This document shows, one piece after another, positions 9,296 through 17,351 of a stretch of DNA of 64,000 bases. Both the position numbers and the translations under genes were made by a program. This DNA is from a virus, in IMG/VR virus record IMGVR_UViG_3300030202_002773, positions 1-64,000 of that record, one strand, 5' to 3'. Within the stretch, counting starts at the first letter, position 1, and each line of letters begins with the position of its first letter. The notes below the pieces were generated by a model. The model was given only the letters and a program-made list of their open reading frames with translations, was not told the origin of the DNA and ran no database searches.

Positions 9296-9619
9296 ATGGC
9301 AAAAGAATTAAACGAAGATACTACGTTTAAAATGAGTATCAAAACAATGGGTATGATAGCTGCTGGAATAGCAGTTGTTGTTGGAGGATGGTATTCACTC
9401 ATGTCTGAAATACAAGAAGCAAAAGAAAGTCCTGTACCTATAGATGTTAATATTATTAAAGAAGAAATTTTAAAAGAAATTCCAGAAGCTGAAATATCTA
9501 GGATGGAGTTTGATATGAAAGATCAAATGATTAGACAAACTATTATGACAACTCAATCAGACATAGAGGAAATGAAAAAGACTCTAGAAAAAATTGAAGA
9601 CAAACTCTACAACAGATGA
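9296..9619 (+). CDS. Membrane-anchored coiled-coil protein (107 aa), possible lysis accessory
   Basis: A hydrophobic segment at about residues 15-33 (TMGMIAAGIAVVVGGWYSL) is followed by a long charged helical region with a coiled-coil end (DIEEMKKTLEKIEDKLYNR). This type II anchor plus periplasmic coiled coil is the layout of inner-membrane spanins, but no lipoprotein partner with a lipobox was found nearby, so the role remains open. The TGA stop overlaps the start of the next gene (gATGAaa), a sign of coupled translation. Confidence 0.55.
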   Translation: MAKELNEDTTFKMSIKTMGMIAAGIAVVVGGWYSLMSEIQEAKESPVPIDVNIIKEEILKEIPEAEISRMEFDMKDQMIRQTIMTTQSDIEEMKKTLEKIEDKLYNR

Positions 9620-9978
9620 AAAAACTAGACGTTACTTGGCAAATATTTACAATGTATATGTTAATTATAATATTTATGTTAGTAGCGGGAGTTTCTAAAG
9701 CGCAAATACAAGTATCTGTTTTTAACGCTAGTTGGAACGAAGCCAACAATATTGAGTGGGCTTCAGACTTAAAAGATGTTAAAACAACATCTTATATAGA
9801 TATAAGTAAAAATACAGAGCTACAAAAAAAACATAAAATAGCAGTTGTGCCTACAATTATAATATTCAAAGATGATGAAGAAGTTGCTAGGTTTCAAGCT
9901 GATCTTAGTTTTAAAATGATAGCAACAAGAGAAGAAGTACAAGAAGAAATAGATAACTTATTAATGAGTGATTTTTAA
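9616..9978 (+). CDS. Secreted or membrane-anchored thioredoxin-fold protein lacking CXXC (120 aa)
   Basis: Residues 1-30 form a signal peptide or signal anchor (hydrophobic core IFTMYMLIIIFMLVAGV, then SKAQ). The rest follows a thioredoxin pattern: beta strand IQVSVFNASW, strand SYIDISKN, helix ELQKKHKI, then a cis-proline motif AVVPT with Pro79 and strand IIIFKDDEEVARF. Where thioredoxins have WCXXC this protein has WNEAN, so it cannot do ordinary dithiol exchange. It overlaps the upstream gene by four bases, and its TAA is followed at once by the ATG of the T9SS-tagged protein. It might bind or help fold a secreted partner; this is inference. Confidence 0.6.
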   Translation: MKKLDVTWQIFTMYMLIIIFMLVAGVSKAQIQVSVFNASWNEANNIEWASDLKDVKTTSYIDISKNTELQKKHKIAVVPTIIIFKDDEEVARFQADLSFKMIATREEVQEEIDNLLMSDF

Positions 9979-12477
9979 ATGAAAAAAATATTATTATTAT
10001 TATTATTACCTATAATAACTTTTGCACAAAAAGAAGTTATTATACATTTAACAACAGATAATTATCCATCTGAAACAAGATGGGTATTACATGCTGATAG
10101 TTTTCAAGGAGCTATACTAGACGAAGTAGCTTACGGTCATTATGACTCTTCTAATACAGCGCATATGGATACAGTATATATTCCAGATAGTATAACTAAT
10201 ATATCTTGGGTTATATATGATCAATATGGGGATGGTATCCCTGGAGGTAGTTATTATGTATCTATATGTCAAGATACTATAGTAAGTTACCCAAATCCTA
10301 CATTTACAACAGGTTTAATACATAATAGACTTGTACCGCAATGTGCTGCTAATCCCCCTCCATGTGTACCAGCTACAGTTATAATTAACTTAGATCAATA
10401 TCAAGGTGAGACATCTTGGGACATAAAAGACACAAATGGGACAATTTATGCAGAATCAGTTACATATGCAGGTAACCCTGATTATGCTACTATTATAGTA
10501 CCTGTGTGTATACCTAAAGGAGAGTTAATATTTACAATATATGATAGTTACGGAGATGGTTTAAACGGAGCTTTATGGCAAGGTCAAGACGGTTCTTATT
10601 ATTTAAAACAATGTAATGACACATTAATATATGGAACTGATCCTGCCTTTGGTAACGACACGTCACATATATTTATATCTGATTCTTGTCCACCTATATT
10701 AGGGTGTACAGATAATGATTATATAGAATGGAATCCTTTTGCTGATGTAGATGATGGTAGTTGCCAAACGTTAAAAATATTTGGGTGTTTAGACACAACA
10801 ATGTACAACTACGATCCATTAGCTAACACTATGGAACTTATAGATACTTGTACATATACTTTAGTTTTACATGATTTAATGGGTAATGGATGGGTAGGCT
10901 CTCATTTAGTATTACATCATCCTGACACGTCATATCAATTTACACACACAGGAGGATTTGATGATATATACTATGTAGGGCTAACTGCTCCAGATCCTAT
11001 AATGTTTAAGTTTTTTATAAGTTCACAAGCTTCACTAACTACAATAGAATGTGGATTTACTTTTATTAATCCAGAAGGAGATACAATGATTAGTATACAG
11101 CCTCCATTTATACAACCTTTATTACCTTACAATTTAATAACAAATTGTGGTAATACATGTGAAGAAAAAGTATTTGGATGTACAGATGTATTAGCAATAA
11201 ATTATAATTCTTTAGCAAATACTGAAGATAACAGTTGTTATTATAATCCAGGGTGTATGAATTCTTCGTATTTGGAATATTATACACAGGGCTTTACGGC
11301 AGACTATGACGATGGGACTTGCTTAACAGTAGCCGTGTGGGGTTGTATTGATAGTACAGCCTTTAACTATGATCCATTAGCTAATATAAGTAATGGAGGT
11401 TGTTTACCTGTTATTACAGGATGTATGCAGCCACTTGCATTTAATTATAATCCTAATGCTAATACGGCAGATACGTGCATAGCTATAGTATATGGATGTA
11501 TGAGTAATATAGCAATTAACTATAATCCTCTAGCTAATACAGATGACGGATCATGTATAGGAGTATTTTACGGGTGTACAGATAGTACAATGTGGAATTA
11601 TATGCCTAGTGCTAATACTGACGATGGAAGCTGTTTACCATATATTTACGGATGTATGGATCCAACTATGTATAACTATAATCAATTAGCTAATACGGAT
11701 AATGGATCATGTATAGCATTTTTATATGGTTGTATGGATTCTACAATGTTTAATTATGATCCTTTAGCAAATACAGATAATAATACTTGTGTACCATTTA
11801 TATATGGATGTACAGATCCTTCAGCTTTAAACTATTGTGACACATGTAATACAGATGATTTTAGCTGCATATTACCTATATACGGGTGTACTGATAGCAC
11901 TATGTTTAATTTTAATTCTTTAGCCAATGTTGACAATAATTCTTGTATACCTTTTATCTATGGGTGCACTGACCCTAGTATGCTTAACTACAATGCCCAA
12001 GCTAATACAGAAGATTTCTCTTGTATTGCTTATATTTATGGTTGTACCGATAGTACTGCTATTAATTATGATTCAACAGCTAATACTGATAATGGTTCGT
12101 GCATGGCTATTGTTGAAGGATGTATGGATCAGTCTGCCTACAACTATAACGTTACGGCTAATGTTAATGACTCTTCTTCTTGCTTATATAGCGCTGCTTG
12201 TATCACTGGTCCTGGTAATCCTTACTGGCTTAATGACCCCTGCTATGCTTGGGTAATAGAAGTAGATGAATACTGCTGTGAAAATGAATGGGATACTATA
12301 TGTCAATCTACATATAATTATTGCGAAGGAACATGGACAGGACCATTACCAAAAAGAATTGATAAAGAATTACTAATGATTACAGATTTATTAGGCAGGC
12401 CAGCAAAACCAGGAAAAAATCAATTACTATTTTTTATATATAGTAATGGAACAGTAGAAAAGAAAATATCAAAATGA
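9979..12477 (+). CDS. Secreted cysteine-repeat protein with T9SS sorting domain (832 aa)
   Basis: A signal peptide (MKKILLLLLLPIITFAQ) is followed by two related beta domains at about residues 20-115 and 130-230, each with a YDxYGDG loop. A GCTD unit starts at residue 242, a third beta domain follows at about 290-395, and thirteen GC(T/M)D...C repeats occupy about 400-735. A cysteine-rich module (DEYCCENEWDTIC) comes next. The last 36 residues hold the type A T9SS signature: ITDLLGRP, a KNQ segment and FIYSNGTVEKK. In Bacteroidota that tail directs export across the outer membrane and attachment to the surface or release. The TGA overlaps the next ATG (ATGA). No catalytic motif is seen. It is probably a host-derived surface protein or adhesin expressed during infection. 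Confidence 0.8.
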   Translation: MKKILLLLLLPIITFAQKEVIIHLTTDNYPSETRWVLHADSFQGAILDEVAYGHYDSSNTAHMDTVYIPDSITNISWVIYDQYGDGIPGGSYYVSICQDTIVSYPNPTFTTGLIHNRLVPQCAANPPPCVPATVIINLDQYQGETSWDIKDTNGTIYAESVTYAGNPDYATIIVPVCIPKGELIFTIYDSYGDGLNGALWQGQDGSYYLKQCNDTLIYGTDPAFGNDTSHIFISDSCPPILGCTDNDYIEWNPFADVDDGSCQTLKIFGCLDTTMYNYDPLANTMELIDTCTYTLVLHDLMGNGWVGSHLVLHHPDTSYQFTHTGGFDDIYYVGLTAPDPIMFKFFISSQASLTTIECGFTFINPEGDTMISIQPPFIQPLLPYNLITNCGNTCEEKVFGCTDVLAINYNSLANTEDNSCYYNPGCMNSSYLEYYTQGFTADYDDGTCLTVAVWGCIDSTAFNYDPLANISNGGCLPVITGCMQPLAFNYNPNANTADTCIAIVYGCMSNIAINYNPLANTDDGSCIGVFYGCTDSTMWNYMPSANTDDGSCLPYIYGCMDPTMYNYNQLANTDNGSCIAFLYGCMDSTMFNYDPLANTDNNTCVPFIYGCTDPSALNYCDTCNTDDFSCILPIYGCTDSTMFNFNSLANVDNNSCIPFIYGCTDPSMLNYNAQANTEDFSCIAYIYGCTDSTAINYDSTANTDNGSCMAIVEGCMDQSAYNYNVTANVNDSSSCLYSAACITGPGNPYWLNDPCYAWVIEVDEYCCENEWDTICQSTYNYCEGTWTGPLPKRIDKELLMITDLLGRPAKPGKNQLLFFIYSNGTVEKKISK
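11176..12183 (+). repeat. Thirteen tandem GC(T/M)D...C repeats in the secreted protein
   Basis: Thirteen units of roughly 22-28 codons follow one another with a consensus GC(T/M)D-S/P-T-M/A-x-NY-N/D-P-L-A-N-T-D-D/N-G-S-C followed by a short hydrophobic linker (often FIYG or IVYG). Two further units lie at about 10702-10860, apart from this block. Units late in the array use more C-ending codons than those early in it. Confidence 0.9.
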
Positions 12478-13538
12478 AAAAAATATTAATATTACTTTTA
12501 TTACCATTATTTAGTTTATCTCAAAATACTACTTTAGATATATTTAAATTTTCTACTGTGTATGGAGCTGTTAACGGAGGTACATCTATATCAGATATAG
12601 AAGCTTTTTCTATTACTAATGGACTACAAACTTCTACTATAGAAACACCTTTTGATTATTCTGTAACTGTAGGAATAAGAAAAATAGCTAGATTTGGATA
12701 TGAAAATAAAGCTAATACGTTTTATGATGGTACAGAATCTAATTATACAGATGCTGCTACAGTAGGTAAAGTTCAAGGTTTTGAATATTTATTTGAAGTA
12801 GATTATGCTAGACAACAAGGTATAGATTATATAGATCAACATCATTTTATTAGATACAGTTCTGACGATGATTGTGAAGGTCCTTATTGTGTAAGTCATT
12901 TAGCTGCAAAAGTAGAATATCTTAAAAATGGGTTTGCAGATATAGAGTATTTTGAACTGTCTGAAAGATATAGATACAAAAAAACTAAAGACTTATCTAT
13001 TAGTATAGGAGCTGTACATAGATTAGCAGAACCTTATGGATATGATCCATTAAATGAATGGATATTATCAAATGGTAATTTACATTATACATATTTAGCT
13101 ATACAAGAAGGATATACAGTTGATGTACATAATAGTGAGTATAGAGATCCTAATGGTAATATAGTAGCTAACAGTGCTGACGTTTGGAAAGAAGTTGTTA
13201 TACCACAAGTATTAGCAGATTATACTGTTAAAAAAAGAAATGAATTAAAAAACATTATACAACATTCTATAGTTGTTGGATTTGACTATTATAAATATAG
13301 TAAAAGTACATGGTTACACGCATGGGGAAATTTAATGCCATATCACTATAATGATGGTAATGAGTTTAGTTATCATAATTACATAGAAGATGATCAGTGG
13401 TATGATTATTCTGGTGGTGTAATATATGGTATTAAAATAAATAAACAATTAGGATATTTTGTAGAAGGCAAATACAATAAGTATTGGAATAGAGAGTGGT
13501 ATGATTTTAAATTTGGTATTAATTATATAATAAGATAA
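12474..13538 (+). CDS. Secreted outer-membrane-barrel-like protein (354 aa)
   Basis: The N-terminus is a signal peptide (MKKILILLLLPLFSLSQ) very like that of the preceding gene. The mature part is rich in Tyr, Asp and alternating polar/hydrophobic strands, and it ends in a strand FKFGINYIIR, compatible with the C-terminal strand of an outer-membrane beta barrel. A CEGPYC cysteine pair lies near residue 135. The start overlaps the upstream stop (ATGA), so the two are translationally coupled. I recognise no named family. An outer-membrane or periplasmic location follows from the signal peptide; the barrel assignment is inference. Confidence 0.6.
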   Translation: MKKILILLLLPLFSLSQNTTLDIFKFSTVYGAVNGGTSISDIEAFSITNGLQTSTIETPFDYSVTVGIRKIARFGYENKANTFYDGTESNYTDAATVGKVQGFEYLFEVDYARQQGIDYIDQHHFIRYSSDDDCEGPYCVSHLAAKVEYLKNGFADIEYFELSERYRYKKTKDLSISIGAVHRLAEPYGYDPLNEWILSNGNLHYTYLAIQEGYTVDVHNSEYRDPNGNIVANSADVWKEVVIPQVLADYTVKKRNELKNIIQHSIVVGFDYYKYSKSTWLHAWGNLMPYHYNDGNEFSYHNYIEDDQWYDYSGGVIYGIKINKQLGYFVEGKYNKYWNREWYDFKFGINYIIR

Positions 13539-13541
13539 ATT

Positions 13542-13934
13542 ATGAATATATTAGGAAAAATATTTAGCGGAGGAGCTAAAGAATTAGTAGAAGGTGTAGG
13601 TGGAGTTATAGATAATCTACACACATCTAAAGAAGAAAAATTAGAAGCAGAACAAAAAATAAAAGAACTTATAGCAAACTATGAAGTTCAAATGGAAAAA
13701 GAAATATCATCAAGATGGCAAGCTGATATGAAATCAGATTCTTGGCTAAGTAAAAATGTAAGACCATTAGTTTTAATCTTTTTAGTTATATCGACAGTAT
13801 TATTAATATTTATTGATGCTGGTGTAATTAACTTTGTAGTAGAAGCTAAATGGACTGATTTATTACAGTTAGTATTAATTACTGTAATAGGTGCTTACTT
13901 TGGTGGTAGATCATTAGAGAAAGCAAAAAAATAA
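13542..13934 (+). CDS. Holin, three-transmembrane type (130 aa)
   Basis: The layout is an N-terminal amphipathic segment (ILGKIFSGGAKELVEGVGGVI), a charged helix to about residue 60, the motif SDSWLSKNVRPLVL at about 65-78, then hydrophobic helices at about 74-92 and 105-123 and a basic tail GGRSLEKAKK. This WxxxxRP entry into paired membrane helices is typical of three-TM phage holins. A holin would perforate the inner membrane at the end of infection and let the endolysin reach the peptidoglycan. It follows the secreted cassette by three bases and lies just upstream of the endolysin candidate at 14324. Confidence 0.75.
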   Translation: MNILGKIFSGGAKELVEGVGGVIDNLHTSKEEKLEAEQKIKELIANYEVQMEKEISSRWQADMKSDSWLSKNVRPLVLIFLVISTVLLIFIDAGVINFVVEAKWTDLLQLVLITVIGAYFGGRSLEKAKK

Positions 13935-13956
13935 TAACAAATAAAAATTAAATAAA

Positions 13957-14319
13957 ATGGCAACATTAACAGCAAAATTAACATTAACAAGCTCAAACGC
14001 TACAAGCGATGCTTTAAATCTTACGGTAACAGATACTTTAACAATAGGAGAGCCAGCGGTAAGTGTAGCTAGAATATCTCTAGTTGGAGATGCATCTGCT
14101 ACAGCACTTCTAACTGACAACGCAACAACAACATATGTATATTTAAAAAATACAGATGGCACAAACCATGTAAAGTATTTTAATGATACTGATGATGGTT
14201 TTGGTATTTTATGGCCAGGTGAATTTGCGTTCTTCGCTGTAATAGACAATGAAGGATTAAAAGTACAGGCTAACAATGCTGCATGTATTCTTGAATACGC
14301 GTATTGGACTAAAGCATAG
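13957..14319 (+). CDS. Small beta-rich virion-like protein (120 aa)
   Basis: The protein is rich in Thr, Ala, Leu and Val in alternating strands, with a YVYLKNTDGTNHVKYFN segment and a FGILWPGEFAFFAV segment, a composition common in small virion decoration proteins. It has no signal peptide or membrane helix. The ATG is preceded by an A-rich leader (aaataaaaattaaataaa). It lies between holin and endolysin candidates, so it may be a virion component embedded in the lysis region. The family is not recognised. Confidence 0.55.
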   Translation: MATLTAKLTLTSSNATSDALNLTVTDTLTIGEPAVSVARISLVGDASATALLTDNATTTYVYLKNTDGTNHVKYFNDTDDGFGILWPGEFAFFAVIDNEGLKVQANNAACILEYAYWTKA

Positions 14320-14323
14320 TTAA

Positions 14324-14932
14324 ATGAAATATACTAGAGAACAAATACAGAATACTGTAGAAGGTTTAGGATATAAATATTTTACAGGAGATAACTATGA
14401 TGTAAATATCGTTGGTATTAGAAATTCTGATACTAATGGTAAAGTTACAAACAAGTTTGACGATATTATAACTATCTCATTTAAAGATGAAAATGGAGAA
14501 TGGCAATACAATGAGTATAGTTGTACTACTGATCCAGGAGATGATTGGATGGAAAATCCTTGGATAGATAAAATAGGTTGTGCGGTATTAAAACCTGGGC
14601 AATATAGAGGATCTCATAAACTTAGATTGCACAGTGGTAAATATTTAGCGTTAGGCCAAAAGAAAGATGTAACAGTTTATAGAGATAATAATAGAAACGA
14701 TAAGTATGAATTTGATGAATCATCTTGTGATACAGGTGTATTTGGTATAAATATACATAGAGCTACAGCTTTAGAAGGTAAAACTTCTACTTATGTAAAT
14801 AAGTGGTCAGCAGGATGTCAAGTAATTGCATCTAATGATGATTGGATGGAGTTTTTAGGAATATGCCAAGAAGCTAGAGAACATTGGGGTAACTCATTTT
14901 CATACACATTAATAGAAAGTAAAGATATATAA
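14324..14932 (+). CDS. Endolysin candidate, L,D-transpeptidase-like fold (202 aa)
   Basis: The C-terminal part contains FGINIHRAT with His145, followed after about 16 residues by KWSAGCQVIAS with Ser162 and Cys165. This H...S-x-G-C arrangement is the catalytic layout of L,D-transpeptidase (YkuD)-like domains, which act on peptidoglycan peptides. Residues 85-135 (GQYRGSHKLRLHSGKYLALGQ and VTVYRDNNRNDKYEFDE regions) form the beta scaffold that precedes it in phage enzymes of this kind. No signal peptide is present, as expected for a holin-dependent lysin. Position after the holin supports a lysis role, though substrate and reaction (cleavage versus exchange) are inferred. Confidence 0.65.
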   Translation: MKYTREQIQNTVEGLGYKYFTGDNYDVNIVGIRNSDTNGKVTNKFDDIITISFKDENGEWQYNEYSCTTDPGDDWMENPWIDKIGCAVLKPGQYRGSHKLRLHSGKYLALGQKKDVTVYRDNNRNDKYEFDESSCDTGVFGINIHRATALEGKTSTYVNKWSAGCQVIASNDDWMEFLGICQEAREHWGNSFSYTLIESKDI

Positions 14933-14933
14933 A

Positions 14934-15803
14934 TTGAATTGGATAGGTCAACATATTGTAGATTTTATTGCGCGTTTTAGAAGTAGTGTATATTTTGAAA
15001 ATGTAGAAAATGGTTCTTCTGATACGGATAAATTTTTAATTCTTGGTAGTAGTGGCAAACTAAAGTATAGAACAGGAGCAGAAGTAAAAGCAGATATAGA
15101 AGCTGGTAGTGGTGATGGAGATATAACTGGTGTTGTTATAACTACTGACACTGGCGGAGGTAGTTCAGCTCAAGTTTTAACTGGATCTGCTGATTTTAGA
15201 TTATTAGGAAGTAATGGTGTTGGTATTACAAATAGTGGTGTGACAATAACTGCACGTGCTGAACCATCAGAAATAGATCATGATTCATTAGACAATTGGG
15301 ATGAAGCTAAACATTTTACACAAGCTGGTATTACAACTGTTGGAACTATTGGAACTGGTGTTTGGAATGGAACAAAAATCACTGATATATATACAAATAG
15401 TAGTGGAAAAAGATATGGTAACACGATAAAAATATTACCTTCAGACTTTATGATAAATGAAGACGCTGCGGTTCCTTTATCTTTTAAAGATGGTGGTAAC
15501 TCTGGTGTTCATATTAATGATACAGATAACGAAGCTCTTGCTTTTATAACTATACCTGAAGGAATGAAGGCTACCCACGTTGATGTTTACGCGACTCATA
15601 ATAGAACGCTTAAGGTTTGGGAGGTTGATTTAAATGCTAGCTTTGATTTTACAAGCACAACTAAAGGAACTGGAGTTTGTAATACTCAATTAGATATAAC
15701 AGACGTAAACTCTACAGCAACTAATTATTTAGCAATACAAATAGCGTTATCACAAACTACACAAAGAATATGGGGTGGAGTAGTTACTATAGCAGCACAA
15801 TAA
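14934..15803 (+). CDS. Tail-fibre-like protein with TTG start (289 aa)
   Basis: The only start available after the upstream stop is TTG at 14934, giving MNWIGQHIVDFIARFRSSVY; the amphipathic opening continues into a typical fibre sequence, so the TTG is probably genuine. Residues 40-180 are Gly/Thr/Ser-rich with SSGKLKYRTGAEV and a TQAGITTVGTIGTGVWNGT motif common in virion fibres. Residues about 180-289 form a beta domain (ALAFITIPEGMKATHVDVYA) with few charges. It is probably a fibre or surface protein anchored through its N-terminus. No enzyme motif is visible. Confidence 0.65.
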   Translation: MNWIGQHIVDFIARFRSSVYFENVENGSSDTDKFLILGSSGKLKYRTGAEVKADIEAGSGDGDITGVVITTDTGGGSSAQVLTGSADFRLLGSNGVGITNSGVTITARAEPSEIDHDSLDNWDEAKHFTQAGITTVGTIGTGVWNGTKITDIYTNSSGKRYGNTIKILPSDFMINEDAAVPLSFKDGGNSGVHINDTDNEALAFITIPEGMKATHVDVYATHNRTLKVWEVDLNASFDFTSTTKGTGVCNTQLDITDVNSTATNYLAIQIALSQTTQRIWGGVVTIAAQ

Positions 15804-15810
15804 TAAGAAT

Positions 15811-16158
15811 ATGGCATATACATATGAAAATATAAGTACAACAACGGTTTTAAGAAGTAAATCAGATTTATATAATAATCCTATAGTAACTATGAATATA
15901 TGTAATACTCATTCTTCTGATTCTACTATAAGTTTATATTTAAAAACAATTTATGGTAATGCTATAAGTGGATATGAAAAAGAAGAAGAAACTAAAACAA
16001 CAGAAACTTATTATATGATTAAAAATCTTATAATACCTTCTGGAACAACACTTCAACTAGATGGAAGTGATATATATATAGACTATAATAATGTAATATA
16101 TGATCTCTATGTAGAGGTTGATAATACAATAGATGTAATAATAAATAGTAAAAAATGA
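15811..16158 (+). CDS. Small virion protein, unknown function (115 aa)
   Basis: The protein is beta-rich, with Thr/Ser/Tyr/Ile strands (TVLRSKSDLYNNPIVTMNIC, LIIPSGTTLQLDG) and no membrane segment. The NLIIPSGTTLQL phrase resembles the strand-turn-strand region of small phage virion beta-sandwich proteins. It follows the fibre gene by seven bases, and its TGA overlaps the start of the 237-aa gene (aaaATGAca). It is probably a fibre or neck accessory protein; the family is not recognised. Confidence 0.5.
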   Translation: MAYTYENISTTTVLRSKSDLYNNPIVTMNICNTHSSDSTISLYLKTIYGNAISGYEKEEETKTTETYYMIKNLIIPSGTTLQLDGSDIYIDYNNVIYDLYVEVDNTIDVIINSKK

Positions 16159-16868
16159 CATTAAATGAAATAGCATATAATTTATTAAATCTAGTTAGAG
16201 GAGGTAAATCTAATCAAGATGAGAGTATATCACTTGATCAAATAAAATTCAATATTAAGCATTATAGAGCTATGTTTATTAGAAGAGATTTTGCTAAAAA
16301 TGGATTTACTAGTAGACATATAGAACAAGATTTAGGATGTTTAGAATTAAAAAAAGTAGATCCAACTAGATGTTGTAGTCTACCATCTTCTTGTTCTGTA
16401 TATAGAACAATAGAACCTATTCCTAAAACAGTAAGACATAACTTTAAAGAATCTATAACTCATGTTGGAGATATAACAGGAACAGGAACTATTCCAATAG
16501 TACATTCTAATGTTATTAAATTTTTATCATATGATAAATATACTAATAAAAAATATAAAGCTTACATGATTGAAGATTATTTATATATTTATAATGCAGA
16601 CGGTTTAAAATTTATAAATGTTAGAGGTGTGTTTGAAGATCCAGAAGAAATAGCAAAATTTAAAGATTGTGGAGGATCAGACTGTTACGATGCAGATACA
16701 ATAGATTATCCTATTCCTATGGATATGGTACAAGCAATTAATAGTGGTATATTAGCAGGAGAATTAAGATTACTTGCTGGCACTCTTTCTGATACTTTAA
16801 ATGATAGAAGCCAAGATATTGAAACTAGAACTAATATAGGAGGAGGAGGTGGAGCTCCTAAAAAATAA
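16155..16868 (+). CDS. Neck/tail ring protein candidate (237 aa)
   Basis: Residues 1-50 form helices with the pattern LNEIAYNLLNLVRGGKSNQDESISLDQI, common at the start of structural ring proteins in crAss-like phages. The middle holds a cysteine-rich stretch (CCSLPSSC) and beta strands, and the end is helical (AINSGILAGELRLLAGTLSDTLNDRSQD) before a Gly-rich tail. The gene lies with two similar-sized genes just upstream of the muzzle protein, the place where crAss-like genomes encode the rings joining portal and tail. The specific ring cannot be assigned from sequence alone. Confidence 0.55.
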   Translation: MTLNEIAYNLLNLVRGGKSNQDESISLDQIKFNIKHYRAMFIRRDFAKNGFTSRHIEQDLGCLELKKVDPTRCCSLPSSCSVYRTIEPIPKTVRHNFKESITHVGDITGTGTIPIVHSNVIKFLSYDKYTNKKYKAYMIEDYLYIYNADGLKFINVRGVFEDPEEIAKFKDCGGSDCYDADTIDYPIPMDMVQAINSGILAGELRLLAGTLSDTLNDRSQDIETRTNIGGGGGAPKK

Positions 16869-16873
16869 TAAAT

Positions 16874-17347
16874 ATGAATCACAATCTTAAACAAATATAT
16901 AATACTTATATTGAAGAATATGGAGAAATAGATAAATTTATATTTAGAGATATATGTGAGGAATTTAATATAATGATTATGGATTATATACTTGATGGTA
17001 AAGAATTCAATATGGGGAATAATTTATCAACACTGTCTATTATAAGAAGAGATAGAGATCCAAGATCACCAAGATTAGATTGGGGTGAAAGTAACAAATA
17101 TAAAAAAGAACTCCTAGAAGAAGGTCAAAATATATACAACTCAAAAACTGGTAAAGGAGTAAAATGGCATATTTATCATACTGATGAGTTTTATTGCAAA
17201 TATTATTGGAGGAAAGGTAAATGTAAAATACCAAATAAATCAGTATATAGATTTGATGCAACAAGAGGATTAAAGGGAAATAAAGATAAGCTAATCGCCC
17301 TTTTAAAAGAAGACGATTTAGCTTATTTAAAATTTAAAAAACACTAA
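16874..17347 (+). CDS. Neck/tail cluster protein, unknown function (157 aa)
   Basis: The sequence has a helical N-terminus (LKQIYNTYIEEYGEIDKFIFRDICEEFN), a basic middle (IIRRDRDPRSPRLDWGES) and a C-terminal part with aromatic and basic residues (YCKYYWRKGKCKIPNKSVYRF then RFDATRGLKGNK). Tyr, Lys and Arg content is high, which would suit contact with DNA or an acidic partner. It lies five bases after the ring candidate and is flanked by structural genes, so it is probably part of the neck or tail. No known domain is recognised. Confidence 0.5.
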   Translation: MNHNLKQIYNTYIEEYGEIDKFIFRDICEEFNIMIMDYILDGKEFNMGNNLSTLSIIRRDRDPRSPRLDWGESNKYKKELLEEGQNIYNSKTGKGVKWHIYHTDEFYCKYYWRKGKCKIPNKSVYRFDATRGLKGNKDKLIALLKEDDLAYLKFKKH

Positions 17348-17351
17348 TAAA

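Noticed and set aside
9296-9619. Confident spanin assignment for the 107-aa membrane protein
   Set aside because: The topology fits, but no outer-membrane lipoprotein partner with a lipobox is visible nearby.
11927-12256. Plus-strand second frame inside the T9SS protein gene
   Set aside because: Its Leu/Ile/Val-rich translation reflects the shifted repeat codons and does not look like a separate protein.
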